Positions 44,794-53,798 of a stretch of DNA of 64,000 nucleotides are shown piece by piece. Origin of the DNA: Bacillota bacterium (GTDB taxonomy: Bacteria > Bacillota > Bacilli > Alicyclobacillales > SLC66); contig JAJZCW010000008.1 in the NCBI GenBank assembly GCA_021828865.1, positions 1-64,000 on the forward strand. Reading direction: 5' to 3'. Within the stretch, counting starts at the first letter, position 1; every line of letters begins with the position of its first letter. Under the pieces are notes generated by a model. The model was not told the origin of the DNA. It worked only from the letters and a program-made list of their open reading frames with translations, and ran no database searches. Both the position numbers and the translations under genes were made by a program.

Positions 44794-47187
44794 TTAGTTG
44801 CGAAGTGGTTTGCCTTTTTGCAACATGTGCTGCATTCTCGCTTGCGTTTTCGGTTCGCCAATCAGTGAAAGGAACGCTTCCCTCTCGAGATCAAGCAGGT
44901 AGTCTTCGCTCACCATGGTTCCTTCCGCCACACTTCCGCCTGTCAAAACGCGAATTAAGTGCTTGGCGATCTTTTCATCGTGGTCGCTCAAATAACCGCT
45001 TTTCTTCATTCCAAACACGCCAATCTTCAGAAGCGCAGCGCCATTTTCCCCTTGCACCTTGATCTTTGCTGGAGTCTTTGGCACAAAGTTCTTTGCCATG
45101 GAGAGTGCCTTCTGTTTTGCATCGTAAAGCAGATAATCGCGTCCCACTGTCACACCGTCCGTAGTCCGCAGGTGGCCGAGTTTCTGCGCATCCCTTGCGC
45201 TTGTCGACACTTTAGCCAGCGCAATCGTTTCAAACGCTTGCTGGACGAGCGGCATCACCGGGATATCAACACCAGCTGGCGCTTTTTCCATCATGCGAAG
45301 CAGCAGTTCTTTGTTACCGCCACCACCAGGGATAAGTCCCACGCCGACCTCGACGAGCCCCATATAGGTTTCAGCCGAAGCCTGCACGGCATGCGTCGAA
45401 ACGGCAATTTCCGTACCGCCTCCAAGCGTTAGTCCATAAGGCGCTGCTACCACAGGTTTTTTCAAATATTTCATCCGCATATTCGCATATTGGAATTGTT
45501 TGATCACGAGATTGATTTCGTCCCAATTATCATCCTGGGCTTCCATCAACATAAGCATCAGGTTAGCGCCAACAGAGAAGTTGACTTCTTCGCTGCCAAT
45601 CACCAATGCCTCAAAATTTTTCTCCACTTCATCTGCCGACTTATACATCATGTTGATGATGTCAGCACCAATCGCCTGCTTAGGTGAGTGAAGTTCTAGA
45701 CACGCGACCCCGTCCCCTAGATCAATTAAGCTGGCACCGTTATTGCCCAATACTTTCTTGCCGCTTCCCTTTAATGCGGCAAGGTCAATTTTACGAGCAT
45801 CGTTTGGCGCAGAAACAAAACTAGCACCGTTAAAGTAGACACGATAACCAGGTTTGCTGCGGTCATAAAACGTCTTGCCGTTTTTCAGCATCTCGAGCAC
45901 GAAGCCGGGAATGGTATCCCCTTCTTCCTTCATCCGCTTAACGGACTTCTCGACGCCTATCGCATCCCACGTTTCGAAAGGGCCGAGTTCCCAGTTGAAA
46001 CCCCATTTCATGGCATCGTCGATCGCGGTGACTGTATCTGCAATTTGCCCCAACATGTTGGCACTGTAGATAAGGACTCGCTTCAGTACGTTCCAGACAA
46101 ACACGCCTGCCGGATCCTTCCCGTAGACAAGCGCTTTCAACTTATCATTCAGATTACTCGCGTTTCTTGCCGCTTCAAAAGATGCGGAAGCCAGCTTGCG
46201 GCGTGGGCGATAATCCATCGCTGTCAGATCAAGTGCAAGAATCTCACGACCGCTTTGCGTTTTTTCGCGTTTGAAAAAGCCCTGGCCGCGCTTATCGCCG
46301 ATCCAGCCTTTTTCCACCATTTGAAGTAGTTCAGAAGGAACTTCAAATACTGATTTTTCTTCTGGATCATTCGTATTTTCAAGTACATTGCGCGCAACAT
46401 GAACGAAAGTATCGAGTCCCACAATGTCAAGAGTTCTGAAAGTGGCACTCTTTGGACGTCCAAGTACTGGTCCTGTCAATAAATCCACTTCGTCAACGCC
46501 AAAACTCGTCTTCTTCATTTCCTGAAGGGTCACCAACAAGCCGTACGTTCCGATGCGGTTGGCAATAAAATTCGGGGTGTCCTTTGCCAACACCACCCCT
46601 TTGCCAAGCACCACTTCTGCAAATTCCTGCATGCCATCTACGACATCATGAAGAGTGTGTGAAGTCGGGATAATCTCCAACAACTTCATGTAACGCGGGG
46701 GATTGAAAAAGTGTGTGCCAAGAAAATGCTTCAGGAAATCGTCTGACCTTCCCTCAGACATCGCAGTAATCGAGACGCCAGAAGTGTTGGAGCTGACGAT
46801 CGAGCCCTGGGAACGGAATTCATCGACTCGCGCAAGCACGCTTTGCTTCACTGCCAGATTTTCTAACACTACTTCGATGATCCAATCGCATTCACTTATC
46901 CGTGCAAAATCATCTTCAAAATTACCCACTTCTATCAATGCTGCTGTTTCCGGTTGGAACAGCGGAGCCGGTTTTGCCTTTAAAAGCCCTGCTTTTCCAG
47001 ATTCCGCAATGCGATTTCTCACCATATGATGGTCAAGTGTCAAGCCTTTCTTCTGTTCCTCTGGTGTCAGCTCCTTCGGAACAATATCTAGGAGCAGGCT
47101 CGGAATGCCAACATTGGCAAGATGGCCCGCTATGGCGGCTCCCATCACCCCAGAGCCTAAAACGGCTGCTCGCCGAATCAATCGCAC
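44794..47187 (-). CDS. fadN: 3-hydroxyacyl-CoA dehydrogenase/enoyl-CoA hydratase (FadN)
   Basis: This protein of about 797 residues fuses an N-terminal NAD-binding 3-hydroxyacyl-CoA dehydrogenase (LGSGVMGAAIAGHLANVG at the start, GTHFFNPPRYMKLLE, DTPNFIANRIG) to a C-terminal crotonase-type enoyl-CoA hydratase (YGLTLGGGTEIA, VGVGLIPGGGG). This order, dehydrogenase first, is that of B. subtilis YusL/FadN. It covers the two middle beta-oxidation steps. GTG at 47187, 9 bases after AAGGAGG, is the start. A candidate operator lies upstream. Confidence 0.92.
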   Translation of the reverse strand: MRLIRRAAVLGSGVMGAAIAGHLANVGIPSLLLDIVPKELTPEEQKKGLTLDHHMVRNRIAESGKAGLLKAKPAPLFQPETAALIEVGNFEDDFARISECDWIIEVVLENLAVKQSVLARVDEFRSQGSIVSSNTSGVSITAMSEGRSDDFLKHFLGTHFFNPPRYMKLLEIIPTSHTLHDVVDGMQEFAEVVLGKGVVLAKDTPNFIANRIGTYGLLVTLQEMKKTSFGVDEVDLLTGPVLGRPKSATFRTLDIVGLDTFVHVARNVLENTNDPEEKSVFEVPSELLQMVEKGWIGDKRGQGFFKREKTQSGREILALDLTAMDYRPRRKLASASFEAARNASNLNDKLKALVYGKDPAGVFVWNVLKRVLIYSANMLGQIADTVTAIDDAMKWGFNWELGPFETWDAIGVEKSVKRMKEEGDTIPGFVLEMLKNGKTFYDRSKPGYRVYFNGASFVSAPNDARKIDLAALKGSGKKVLGNNGASLIDLGDGVACLELHSPKQAIGADIINMMYKSADEVEKNFEALVIGSEEVNFSVGANLMLMLMEAQDDNWDEINLVIKQFQYANMRMKYLKKPVVAAPYGLTLGGGTEIAVSTHAVQASAETYMGLVEVGVGLIPGGGGNKELLLRMMEKAPAGVDIPVMPLVQQAFETIALAKVSTSARDAQKLGHLRTTDGVTVGRDYLLYDAKQKALSMAKNFVPKTPAKIKVQGENGAALLKIGVFGMKKSGYLSDHDEKIAKHLIRVLTGGSVAEGTMVSEDYLLDLEREAFLSLIGEPKTQARMQHMLQKGKPLRN

Positions 47188-47253
47188 GAAAATCAACCTC
47201 CTTAGCTTCCTACTTACTACGTATCAAATACACTACCACATAAATATCACTTT

Positions 47254-47269
47254 TTGACTGATTGGTCAA
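47254..47269. promoter_or_regulatory. Candidate FadR/TetR operator before the fadNAE operon
   Basis: TTGACTGATTGGTCAA is an imperfect palindrome of the TetR kind (TTGAC and GTCAA arms). Its left half, TTGACTGA, is identical to the half-site upstream of the TetR gene at 39565-40197, which links that regulator with fatty acid degradation. It lies 67 bases before the fadN start. A different regulator could also bind. Confidence 0.5.
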
Positions 47270-47322
47270 TTTTCTTTTTTTAAAAATGATTGATTATCCT
47301 TGACATCTATCCTCAGCAACTA

Positions 47323-48210
47323 CTAAATATGCTTGATTTGCAATTGATACGCAGATTGTAATTGACGAAGCATACTTCCTTTTGATTTTGTCTTATTCCC
47401 CACATCAAAGCCGTTCACTTTCACGATGGGAGCAAATTCAGTTATAGTGCTCATAGTGAATACCTCATCAGCTTGCATCAATTCTTCCATCGTAAACATT
47501 TCCTCCCGAACCTCCACTCCGGTATCTCTTAGGTATTTCAGGGCAAAACGACGGGTAACACCGTGCAACACCCTCTCATTGGCAGGATGCGTATACACGG
47601 TTTGTCCCTTGACAATGGCAATATTGCTACTGGTGCACTCCGTAACAAATCCGTCCCGTACCAATATCGCGTCCTGATAGCCTGCATCGAGAGCCGCTTG
47701 TTTTGCCATCACATTGGGTAGCAGATTGAGCGATTTTATGTAGCATAACTTCCATCTGATATCATCTGTCCAGGTCATGCTGAGCCCATGTTCGCGAACC
47801 CCATCAAATGCTGAATCGTCCATTTTGCGAACGGTTAGTGAAAGATGGCTTGGAATATTAGGAAAGGCATGTTCTCGTCTTGCAAGCCCCCTTGATAATT
47901 GAAAATACACCTGTGCATCAGAGTAGCCAGATCGGGAAATCGCCTCGAGTACCAACTGACGCAATTCCTCCATTGAACGGTCTAAGCGCAATTTAATAGC
48001 ATTGGCGCTGGTTTCAAATCGCTCCATGTGATAATCCATCAATAATGGGCGCCCTCCGATTACGCGAATCACTTCGTATATGCCATCGCCAAACTGATGA
48101 GCTCGGTCATCAATCGGAATTACGGCTTCCGCTGGTGCCACAAACCTCCCTCTGGCATATGCCACTCCTTCTTGCCACTCTGTCCCATTCATTGGTTCTA
48201 TACTTGACAT
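47323..48210 (-). CDS. dat: D-amino acid aminotransferase (class IV)
   Basis: This 295-residue PLP enzyme transfers amino groups between D-amino acids and 2-oxoacids and can supply D-Ala or D-Glu for wall synthesis. It has IPIDDRAHQFGDGIYEVIR at the N-terminus, the PLP lysine in CYIKSLNLLPNV, and EFTECTSSNIA-like DGFVTECTSSNIA. The class also includes branched-chain transaminases, but the N-terminal pattern and length fit D-alanine transaminase better. The ATG at 48210 follows AAAGGAGATTCGCC. It is divergent from the HIT gene. Confidence 0.82.
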   Translation of the reverse strand: MSSIEPMNGTEWQEGVAYARGRFVAPAEAVIPIDDRAHQFGDGIYEVIRVIGGRPLLMDYHMERFETSANAIKLRLDRSMEELRQLVLEAISRSGYSDAQVYFQLSRGLARREHAFPNIPSHLSLTVRKMDDSAFDGVREHGLSMTWTDDIRWKLCYIKSLNLLPNVMAKQAALDAGYQDAILVRDGFVTECTSSNIAIVKGQTVYTHPANERVLHGVTRRFALKYLRDTGVEVREEMFTMEELMQADEVFTMSTITEFAPIVKVNGFDVGNKTKSKGSMLRQLQSAYQLQIKHI

Positions 48211-48239
48211 TTGGCGAATCTCCTTTACTTTGATATGAT
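48211..48239 (+). promoter_or_regulatory. Possible promoter of the HIT gene
   Basis: TTGGCG (48211-48216) and TATGAT (48234-48239) are 17 bases apart. The -35 box keeps only TTG from the consensus. The first bases lie right behind the dat start codon, so the promoter would overlap the 5' end of the divergent gene. Confidence 0.4.
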
Positions 48240-48274
48240 TTTTAAAAATGAACATTAATGAAAGGCGGGAAAAT

Positions 48275-48616
48275 ATGGATTGCATATTTTGCAAAATTGT
48301 ACAAGGAGAGATTCCCTCGAAAAAGGTTTATGAATCAGAACTGGTGGTAGCTTTTGAGGACATCAATAAAGTGGCTCCTGTCCATGTCCTCGTCATTCCC
48401 AAGGCTCACTATGATTCATTGATGGAGATCCCGGTATCGGAGACCGAACTTATGGTGGAACTAATCCATGCCATCCAAGAAGTAGCACGTGTCACCGGAG
48501 TTGCAGAAACAGGATTCCGCGTGATAACCAACAAAGGAAGATCCGCAGGACAATCTGTCTTTCACCAACATTTTCATGTGATCGGAGGTCGCGACCTCGA
48601 TATCAAGCTAGGTTGA
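48275..48616 (+). CDS. hit: HIT-family nucleotide hydrolase
   Basis: This 113-residue protein has CIFCKIVQGEIPSKKVYE at the N-terminus and the histidine triad HQHFHVIGG at the C-terminus. HIT proteins of this type hydrolyse purine nucleoside phosphoramidates and related adenylates. The ATG at 48275 follows AAAGGCGGG; the in-frame ATG at 48248 lacks a ribosome site. It stands alone. Confidence 0.9.
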   Translation: MDCIFCKIVQGEIPSKKVYESELVVAFEDINKVAPVHVLVIPKAHYDSLMEIPVSETELMVELIHAIQEVARVTGVAETGFRVITNKGRSAGQSVFHQHFHVIGGRDLDIKLG

Positions 48617-48631
48617 TACGCTGCCCTGACT

Positions 48632-48690
48632 GGGTCTGCCCTTTCTGGTTCTTCATGAACTAGGTTTAGGTATTTCGAAAGGACAGCCCC
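48632..48690. repeat. Long imperfect inverted repeat, possible RNA structure
   Basis: GGGTCTGCCCTTTC (48632-48645) and GAAAGGACAGCCCC (48677-48690) match in 12 of 14 pairing positions, and a small inner stem GTTC-GAAC lies between them. The stretch lies between the convergent HIT and cupredoxin genes and could fold as a branched hairpin or serve as a terminator without a T tract. No known RNA family is recognised. Confidence 0.4.
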
Positions 48691-48743
48691 TCTCAGGATG
48701 GTCCATATCACCAATCCCATATTTATTTATCATAACACGATGG

Positions 48744-49088
48744 TTACTTCACCTGCATAGTTCCAGAAAGACCAGGTTCAGGTTTCCCTCCCGTATCTGA
48801 GTAGAATGAAAACATCCCTTTTTTTTCTGGTACAAATTCAACGGTAGTGCCCTCTTGGGGAGATAAATTCGGTGTAAAAATGTAAAATGCAGGCAACACA
48901 AAATTGTGTGTTTTCTTCCCGTAATTATGAATGGTAAAGTGTGCTTTTTCATTCGCTGAAACCGCTATTGCATTAGGAACGATCCGTTCATCCGTGATGC
49001 TGATGGTAAACGATGCCGCTTTTGCAACAGGAGTAACCAAATAAAAACCAAGGGTCAAGAAAATTGTTGCTACCAAAATTCTTTGCAA
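48744..49088 (-). CDS. Exported cupredoxin-fold protein with lost copper ligands
   Basis: This 114-residue protein has a signal peptide (1-24, ending AKA) and a small beta-sandwich of the cupredoxin_1 kind, as in cytochrome oxidase-like and plastocyanin-like domains. H61 (KKTHNFVL) matches the first copper ligand. In the C-terminal ligand loop, the usual Cys, His and Met are replaced by Ser97, Lys102 and Leu107 (FYSDTGGKPEPGLSG). It is therefore unlikely to hold a type 1 copper. The TTG start at 49088 follows GGAGGAGTAGGA. It lies downstream of a PAP2 gene in the same direction. Confidence 0.78.
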   Translation of the reverse strand: MQRILVATIFLTLGFYLVTPVAKAASFTISITDERIVPNAIAVSANEKAHFTIHNYGKKTHNFVLPAFYIFTPNLSPQEGTTVEFVPEKKGMFSFYSDTGGKPEPGLSGTMQVK

Positions 49089-49133
49089 TCCTACTCCTCC
49101 AGATTAACCCATGTTTACTTTACTCCTTTATTG

Positions 49134-49679
49134 TCATCTCATTACCCACAAATAAACCATCGCTACAAAAAATCCCACCAATCCTCCGGCCATCACATCA
49201 GACAAATAGTGGAGCCCTGTATATAGTCTGGAGAGAATGACCAACAAGGCTAGCAGGATAGTGATCACCTCAACTTGAGGAAACTGCGCAACAAGTACGG
49301 TTGCGAGGGCCAGTGCTCCACCTGCATGGTTGGACGGAAAAGAAGGATCCTCTGCGTTTTTCGATAATAGCGGCTCATAGTGATATGTCACAAAGGGGCG
49401 ATTCCTGCCGATTTTGTTCGCAATGGGATCGACGATTAATTTTGTTGTCACAGCAGCCATCATCGCTACCAAGACAGAGAGCAAGGTGTGTTTAATTTCT
49501 TGATGCCAAGAAAACATTAACATAATTAGCAGGAACATCTCCAGGAAGAACAACGCTGGACCGAAGTGGGCAAAAAAGACAAACGTTTCGTCCAACATGG
49601 ATGATCTATTCCGAATACGGGCCGCAACACTTTCCAACCGATGGTCGATGGAAGTCACAGAACGCCAATTCTTGCTCAT
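49134..49679 (-). CDS. PAP2-family phosphatase, BcrC-like undecaprenyl-diphosphatase
   Basis: This 181-residue membrane protein has the three PAP2 motifs: K-x6-RP (KIGRNRP), PSFPSNHAGG and SRLYTGLHYLSD. It resembles the undecaprenyl-diphosphatase BcrC in length and in short spacing, so a second carrier-recycling phosphatase beside UppP is likely; a phospholipid phosphatase is an alternative. The ATG follows GGGAGCATTTAATC, directly behind the PLD-like gene. Confidence 0.82.
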   Translation of the reverse strand: MSKNWRSVTSIDHRLESVAARIRNRSSMLDETFVFFAHFGPALFFLEMFLLIMLMFSWHQEIKHTLLSVLVAMMAAVTTKLIVDPIANKIGRNRPFVTYHYEPLLSKNAEDPSFPSNHAGGALALATVLVAQFPQVEVITILLALLVILSRLYTGLHYLSDVMAGGLVGFFVAMVYLWVMR

Positions 49680-49681
49680 GA

Positions 49682-50695
49682 TTAAATGCTCCCACCACCC
49701 GATTCAAACATGTGTTGGATATCTTCATTGAGTTTTTCCCCAAAAAGAGGGACATGCAACAATTCCATATCCCCTTCGTGATTGACGTCAAACGCTTGTC
49801 GTGAAAAATTGGAGCTTCCGATAAAAAAAATACGGCCATCATCGATTGACATGATTTTGGCATGAAGGAGTTCATCTTGTATTGGTTGATAAAAACAAGT
49901 AGCAATTCCTGCTTTTTTAAGCGTACTCGCGGTTTTCCTGTCATAATATTCGTGAGGATCAAGCACTACCTTGACTTCGACTCCTCTCGATTTGGCAGCC
50001 ATCAGTGCCGCGATAAAGGGCTTGCTCGTCAATGCGAATGCCTCAATCTCGATGTTCTTATTCGCTTCCGCAATGGCATCGAGCATGGCCGGTGCTATGT
50101 GCCTGTCCACAATGATGGGGGCTGGGTACACAGGAGCAATATTCAAAATTCCCCCTGCAGAAGCATAATCCCGTTGAAAAACATCCTCAAAACTGCCTGG
50201 CGCATGCCTAACCAACACAGATGCGTCGTGATTATAGAGGCTTTCCCGGCCAAAATTCATTCCGCCCATCAAGCTTTCCAGCCCTGTATTCGTATCGACC
50301 ACGAGTAATTTGATATGCGAAATGCCACTGGGAATGGACAATGATCTCACTTTCACCCCTGCGTCCTTTAAAAATGGCACTGCCACTGTCTGGGACTGCT
50401 GTTCTGTCTGGTCCACCACCACTTCCACATCAACACCACGATTTTTCGCCTCCACCAAAGCCTTCAAAATGTCCGCGTCCGATAACTCATAGACACTAAA
50501 ATGGCAAAAATCAGTGCTAGTGCGAATCATTTGCAATGCGCACGCTTTAACCTGTGCCCCCCAATAAAGCGTCATGTTGCCTTCCTTTGTGGGGGTTGGT
50601 ATGGTTTCAGGCAAATTCTCTGTGGATAATCCACACCCGCCTAGTAAAAATACACATATGATTACCACAAATATATTTAACCGGGTCATTAGCAT
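49682..50695 (-). CDS. Phospholipase D-like lipoprotein (cardiolipin synthase-like)
   Basis: This 337-residue protein has a lipobox (LLGGCG) after a hydrophobic start and two HKD motifs: HIKLLVVDTN (first) and HAKIMSIDDG (second), each followed by the GGMNFG and GSSNFSR segments. It should be an extracellular phosphodiesterase anchored by lipid, such as a phospholipase D or nuclease. The cardiolipin synthases usually have two more membrane helices, absent here. ATG at 50695 after GGGAGGAACCG is used; the frame opens at 50773. The next gene downstream is a PAP2 phosphatase. Confidence 0.8.
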   Translation of the reverse strand: MLMTRLNIFVVIICVFLLGGCGLSTENLPETIPTPTKEGNMTLYWGAQVKACALQMIRTSTDFCHFSVYELSDADILKALVEAKNRGVDVEVVVDQTEQQSQTVAVPFLKDAGVKVRSLSIPSGISHIKLLVVDTNTGLESLMGGMNFGRESLYNHDASVLVRHAPGSFEDVFQRDYASAGGILNIAPVYPAPIIVDRHIAPAMLDAIAEANKNIEIEAFALTSKPFIAALMAAKSRGVEVKVVLDPHEYYDRKTASTLKKAGIATCFYQPIQDELLHAKIMSIDDGRIFFIGSSNFSRQAFDVNHEGDMELLHVPLFGEKLNEDIQHMFESGGGSI

Positions 50696-50778
50696 CGGTT
50701 CCTCCCATTCTCGAGTGGATCTAATGCTTCTGTACCCGATCGGTATCAAAATACCTTTTTCCCATTGTATCAATTACA

Positions 50779-52482
50779 TCATCTTATCGTGAGCGATCGC
50801 ACCCGATTCCAAGCCATTCCAAGTTCAAGTGACCTGGGAAGCGTATAGAACCCTGAACAACCTTCATTCGAACTGATCGATTCAAACCCGTGATTCAGTA
50901 CCTGCTGAATGGACTTTTCCACCACTGTTCGGAGAGGAACGGACCCATCCACATAGGTGTTGAGAGCATAGCGCATGAGCGCAGCGATTGCACGCAATTG
51001 GCCCTCGTCCACCATCTGTTCGAGCGCGCTGAGATCCACAAATTCATCGCCAACATGAAGCGTTGGAAAGGCTTTAGCCTCTATTCGTTCCAGCTGGTTC
51101 CGCAAATTTTGGGGGTGAGGATGTCTCGCACGAATAGGGTTTAAGGGCACCGTTACTTCTTTTTGTCTTGACACGGGAAGTTGTTTGGACACTATCTTCG
51201 CTTTTTCAGTAAAGTCATAGGGACGATACTCGTCCATATCAATGACCACATTGGCCACATCAAGGTAATCGCCAGAACCCCCGATGACAAGAATAGTCGA
51301 AACGCCAAGCTGATCATACAGTTCGCGAACACGATCGACAAACGGAGTGATAGGTTCCTTTTCTTTCACAATTAATTTTTGCATTCTGGCATCGCGGATC
51401 ATGAAATTCGTCGCGCAAGTGTCTTCATCCATCAAGAGAGCAGTAGCACCGAGTTCAATGGCCTCGACAATAGCTGCAGACTGTGAGGTCGATCCACTGG
51501 CATCCTGTGTACTAAAAGTGGTGGTGGATCTTCCTCTTGGCAGGTGATTGATAAACCCAGAAATGTCCACTCGACTCACCCGGCGCCCGTCCTCCGCACG
51601 AATCTTTACCGCTTGCGAATCCGTAATGCACCACTCTCTCCCATCTCCCTCGACATGATTGTAAACGCCTTGCTCTATCGCGTGAAGCAGCGTGCTTTTT
51701 CCGTGAAAACCACCGCCAACAATGACTGTCACACCTTGCTTGATGCCCATCCCACTGATCGTCCGGCCACTCGGGAGTTTTTTTACAACCCGCAAACTGT
51801 CCGGACTCTTAAATGGCACCGCCATGGCTTCATCCATTGGCAAATCACTGACACCACTTCTGCGGGCCAAAATCGCCCCTTCCCCAATAAACGCGATCAG
51901 TCCCGAGTCTGTTAGCGACTTGCGCAGCGCGCATTGATCAATATAAAGTTGAATTTGGGAAAAAAGTTCACCAAAAGGAAACGTTGACCTTGAAAATGCT
52001 GCGTCAAAAAGATAGGGTAAATCCTCTAGCAGCATGGCTTCGGCATCTTTCGCCCTAATTCTCCTCCCATTAGCGGGAAGCCCAATCGACATTCGTACTT
52101 CGATAGTTTCAGTTGTAATCAACACACTACTTCTCCCCAGCATCACCTGTCCTGGAACCGCGATCAAAATGGAGCCACTGCGACCGCTTCCCCTGCGTTT
52201 TGCACCGAGTTCCGAGAGTGCGGAAGCTAGCCTTCTCGTCAAAAAATCTTCTGTCGCTATTTTTTGTTCAAGGGATCTGATATCATTGGCAGAAAGCTGC
52301 AACAAGTCCATTGGCAATTTTGCCCGAATTCTTGTTGGCGGGGCAAAAGGATCAGACTGTACATAATCGACAGAGAGATTGTAAAACCCCAGATGGTACT
52401 CACCTTTTAAGGCTTTATAACCACTGTATGGCTTCCCATCCAATCCTCTCAATGTCCGCAGGAACAGTGCTTGACTTTCCAC
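50779..52482 (-). CDS. ABC-class P-loop ATPase of unknown role (PF09818 type)
   Basis: This 567-residue protein has a P-loop (GGGFHGKSTLL) and Walker B-like LLMDEDTCATNFM, with a large N-terminal domain of about 230 residues before the P-loop. It matches the predicted ABC-class ATPases once listed as COG3044 and has no transmembrane segments. The substrate is unknown; the family is found alone in many Bacillota. GTG at 52482 follows AGAGAGGTCTGAAAC. It follows galU closely, so the two are probably cotranscribed. Confidence 0.75.
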   Translation of the reverse strand: MESQALFLRTLRGLDGKPYSGYKALKGEYHLGFYNLSVDYVQSDPFAPPTRIRAKLPMDLLQLSANDIRSLEQKIATEDFLTRRLASALSELGAKRRGSGRSGSILIAVPGQVMLGRSSVLITTETIEVRMSIGLPANGRRIRAKDAEAMLLEDLPYLFDAAFSRSTFPFGELFSQIQLYIDQCALRKSLTDSGLIAFIGEGAILARRSGVSDLPMDEAMAVPFKSPDSLRVVKKLPSGRTISGMGIKQGVTVIVGGGFHGKSTLLHAIEQGVYNHVEGDGREWCITDSQAVKIRAEDGRRVSRVDISGFINHLPRGRSTTTFSTQDASGSTSQSAAIVEAIELGATALLMDEDTCATNFMIRDARMQKLIVKEKEPITPFVDRVRELYDQLGVSTILVIGGSGDYLDVANVVIDMDEYRPYDFTEKAKIVSKQLPVSRQKEVTVPLNPIRARHPHPQNLRNQLERIEAKAFPTLHVGDEFVDLSALEQMVDEGQLRAIAALMRYALNTYVDGSVPLRTVVEKSIQQVLNHGFESISSNEGCSGFYTLPRSLELGMAWNRVRSLTIR

Positions 52483-52485
52483 GTT

Positions 52486-53370
52486 TCAGACCTCTCTTCT
52501 TTGCTCGCTCGCAAGCAAGGTCTGTATGTAGTGAAGTACAGATTCACGCATGTCTGGTCTAGTGAGCGCCAATCCAATCGTCGCTTTGATATAACCCAGC
52601 TTATCCCCTATATCAAAACGCAGGCCTTCAATTTTGCAGGCATGCAACCCTTCCCATTTCATTTGTGTGTAAAGCGCATCCGTTATTTGGATTTCGCCTT
52701 GTTTGCCAGGCGCCGTATCTGCCAGAATCGAAAAAATACTGGGATGTATAATATACCTTCCAACGATAGCGAGGTTAGAAGGAGCATCTTGACGCGATGG
52801 CTTCTCTACCAGATCATTGATTTCGTACTTGATTCCATCCGTGCTTTCTCCTGAGATAATGCCATAGCTAGACACGTTCTCCCACGGGACTTCCTGAACG
52901 CCTACCACAGAGGTTTGCGATTTTTCATAGACATCAAGCAATTGTACTAATGCAGGCACCTCTGAGTGGATAATGTCATCTCCAAGCAGGACAGCGAAAG
53001 GTTCATTGCCAACAAAAGTTCTCGCCATAAAAATAGCATGTCCTAGGCCAAGTAATTCTGGTTGCCGTATGTAGTGGATATTGGCTAAATTGGAGATTTG
53101 CTGAACAACCTCCAACACTTCGTGTTTTTCGTGCTCAGCCAAATGCATTTCCAGTTCCATGGAACGGTCAAAATGATCTTCAATAGCTCGCTTGAATCGA
53201 CCAGTGACAATCAGGATATCCTCGATTCCCGATTCCACCGCTTCCTCGACGATGTACTGAATCGCAGGTTTATCCACCAAAGGCAACATTTCCTTAGGCT
53301 GCGCCTTGGTTGCAGGCAAAAACCGGGTTCCCATACCGGCTGCTGGAATTACCGCTTTTCTGATTTTCAT
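52486..53370 (-). CDS. galU: UTP-glucose-1-phosphate uridylyltransferase
   Basis: This 294-residue enzyme makes UDP-glucose for glycolipids, teichoic acid sugars and exopolysaccharide. It has the N-terminal nucleotide motif PAAGMGTRFLPATKAQPKEM, VEKPSRQDAPSNLAIVGRY and KGEIQITDAL-like GKQGEIQITDAL. ATG at 53370 follows GGGTGGAG and lies 2 bases past the mazG stop, so translation is probably coupled. Confidence 0.93.
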   Translation of the reverse strand: MKIRKAVIPAAGMGTRFLPATKAQPKEMLPLVDKPAIQYIVEEAVESGIEDILIVTGRFKRAIEDHFDRSMELEMHLAEHEKHEVLEVVQQISNLANIHYIRQPELLGLGHAIFMARTFVGNEPFAVLLGDDIIHSEVPALVQLLDVYEKSQTSVVGVQEVPWENVSSYGIISGESTDGIKYEINDLVEKPSRQDAPSNLAIVGRYIIHPSIFSILADTAPGKQGEIQITDALYTQMKWEGLHACKIEGLRFDIGDKLGYIKATIGLALTRPDMRESVLHYIQTLLASEQRREV

Positions 53371-53372
53371 CT

Positions 53373-53702
53373 TTACTCCACCCATTCACGCTGAATGTTA
53401 TATCGCATTTTTTCTACATATGCCTGTTCAAGATCGATGTTCGTATAGTTTGCTAGTTTCACAATATAAGCAAGACAATCTGCCAATTCTTCGCGTAAAT
53501 GGTCTCTTGCCTTCTCCACCACATGGACTTTTTGGGGGTCGCTTATCGCGTATTCGATTCGACGAATCTCTTTCGCTACTTCCCCCACTTCCTCCACGAG
53601 CAACATGACGTTCAGGGGTAACTCTCTCGAAAACCCCTTCTCTTTATCCAGCCATTCATGAAACTCCTGACAGTCCCTCAGTGTCGGTTGCTCTTTGAGC
53701 AT
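53373..53702 (-). CDS. MazG-like nucleotide pyrophosphohydrolase
   Basis: This 109-residue all-alpha protein has the metal-binding EEVGEVAKE and EELADCLAYIVKLAN motifs of the MazG superfamily (E-x-x-E and E-x-x-D). It probably hydrolyses non-canonical or surplus nucleoside triphosphates. ATG at 53702, 8 bases after AGGTGG, is the start. It lies directly upstream of galU. Confidence 0.82.
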   Translation of the reverse strand: MLKEQPTLRDCQEFHEWLDKEKGFSRELPLNVMLLVEEVGEVAKEIRRIEYAISDPQKVHVVEKARDHLREELADCLAYIVKLANYTNIDLEQAYVEKMRYNIQREWVE

Positions 53703-53798
53703 CGCGCTCACCACCTAAAAAACTCCTTTTTACTATCCTAACATACGATAATCATACTTTCATGAAGCAACCCACCAAAAATTGAATGGATTCAAACA

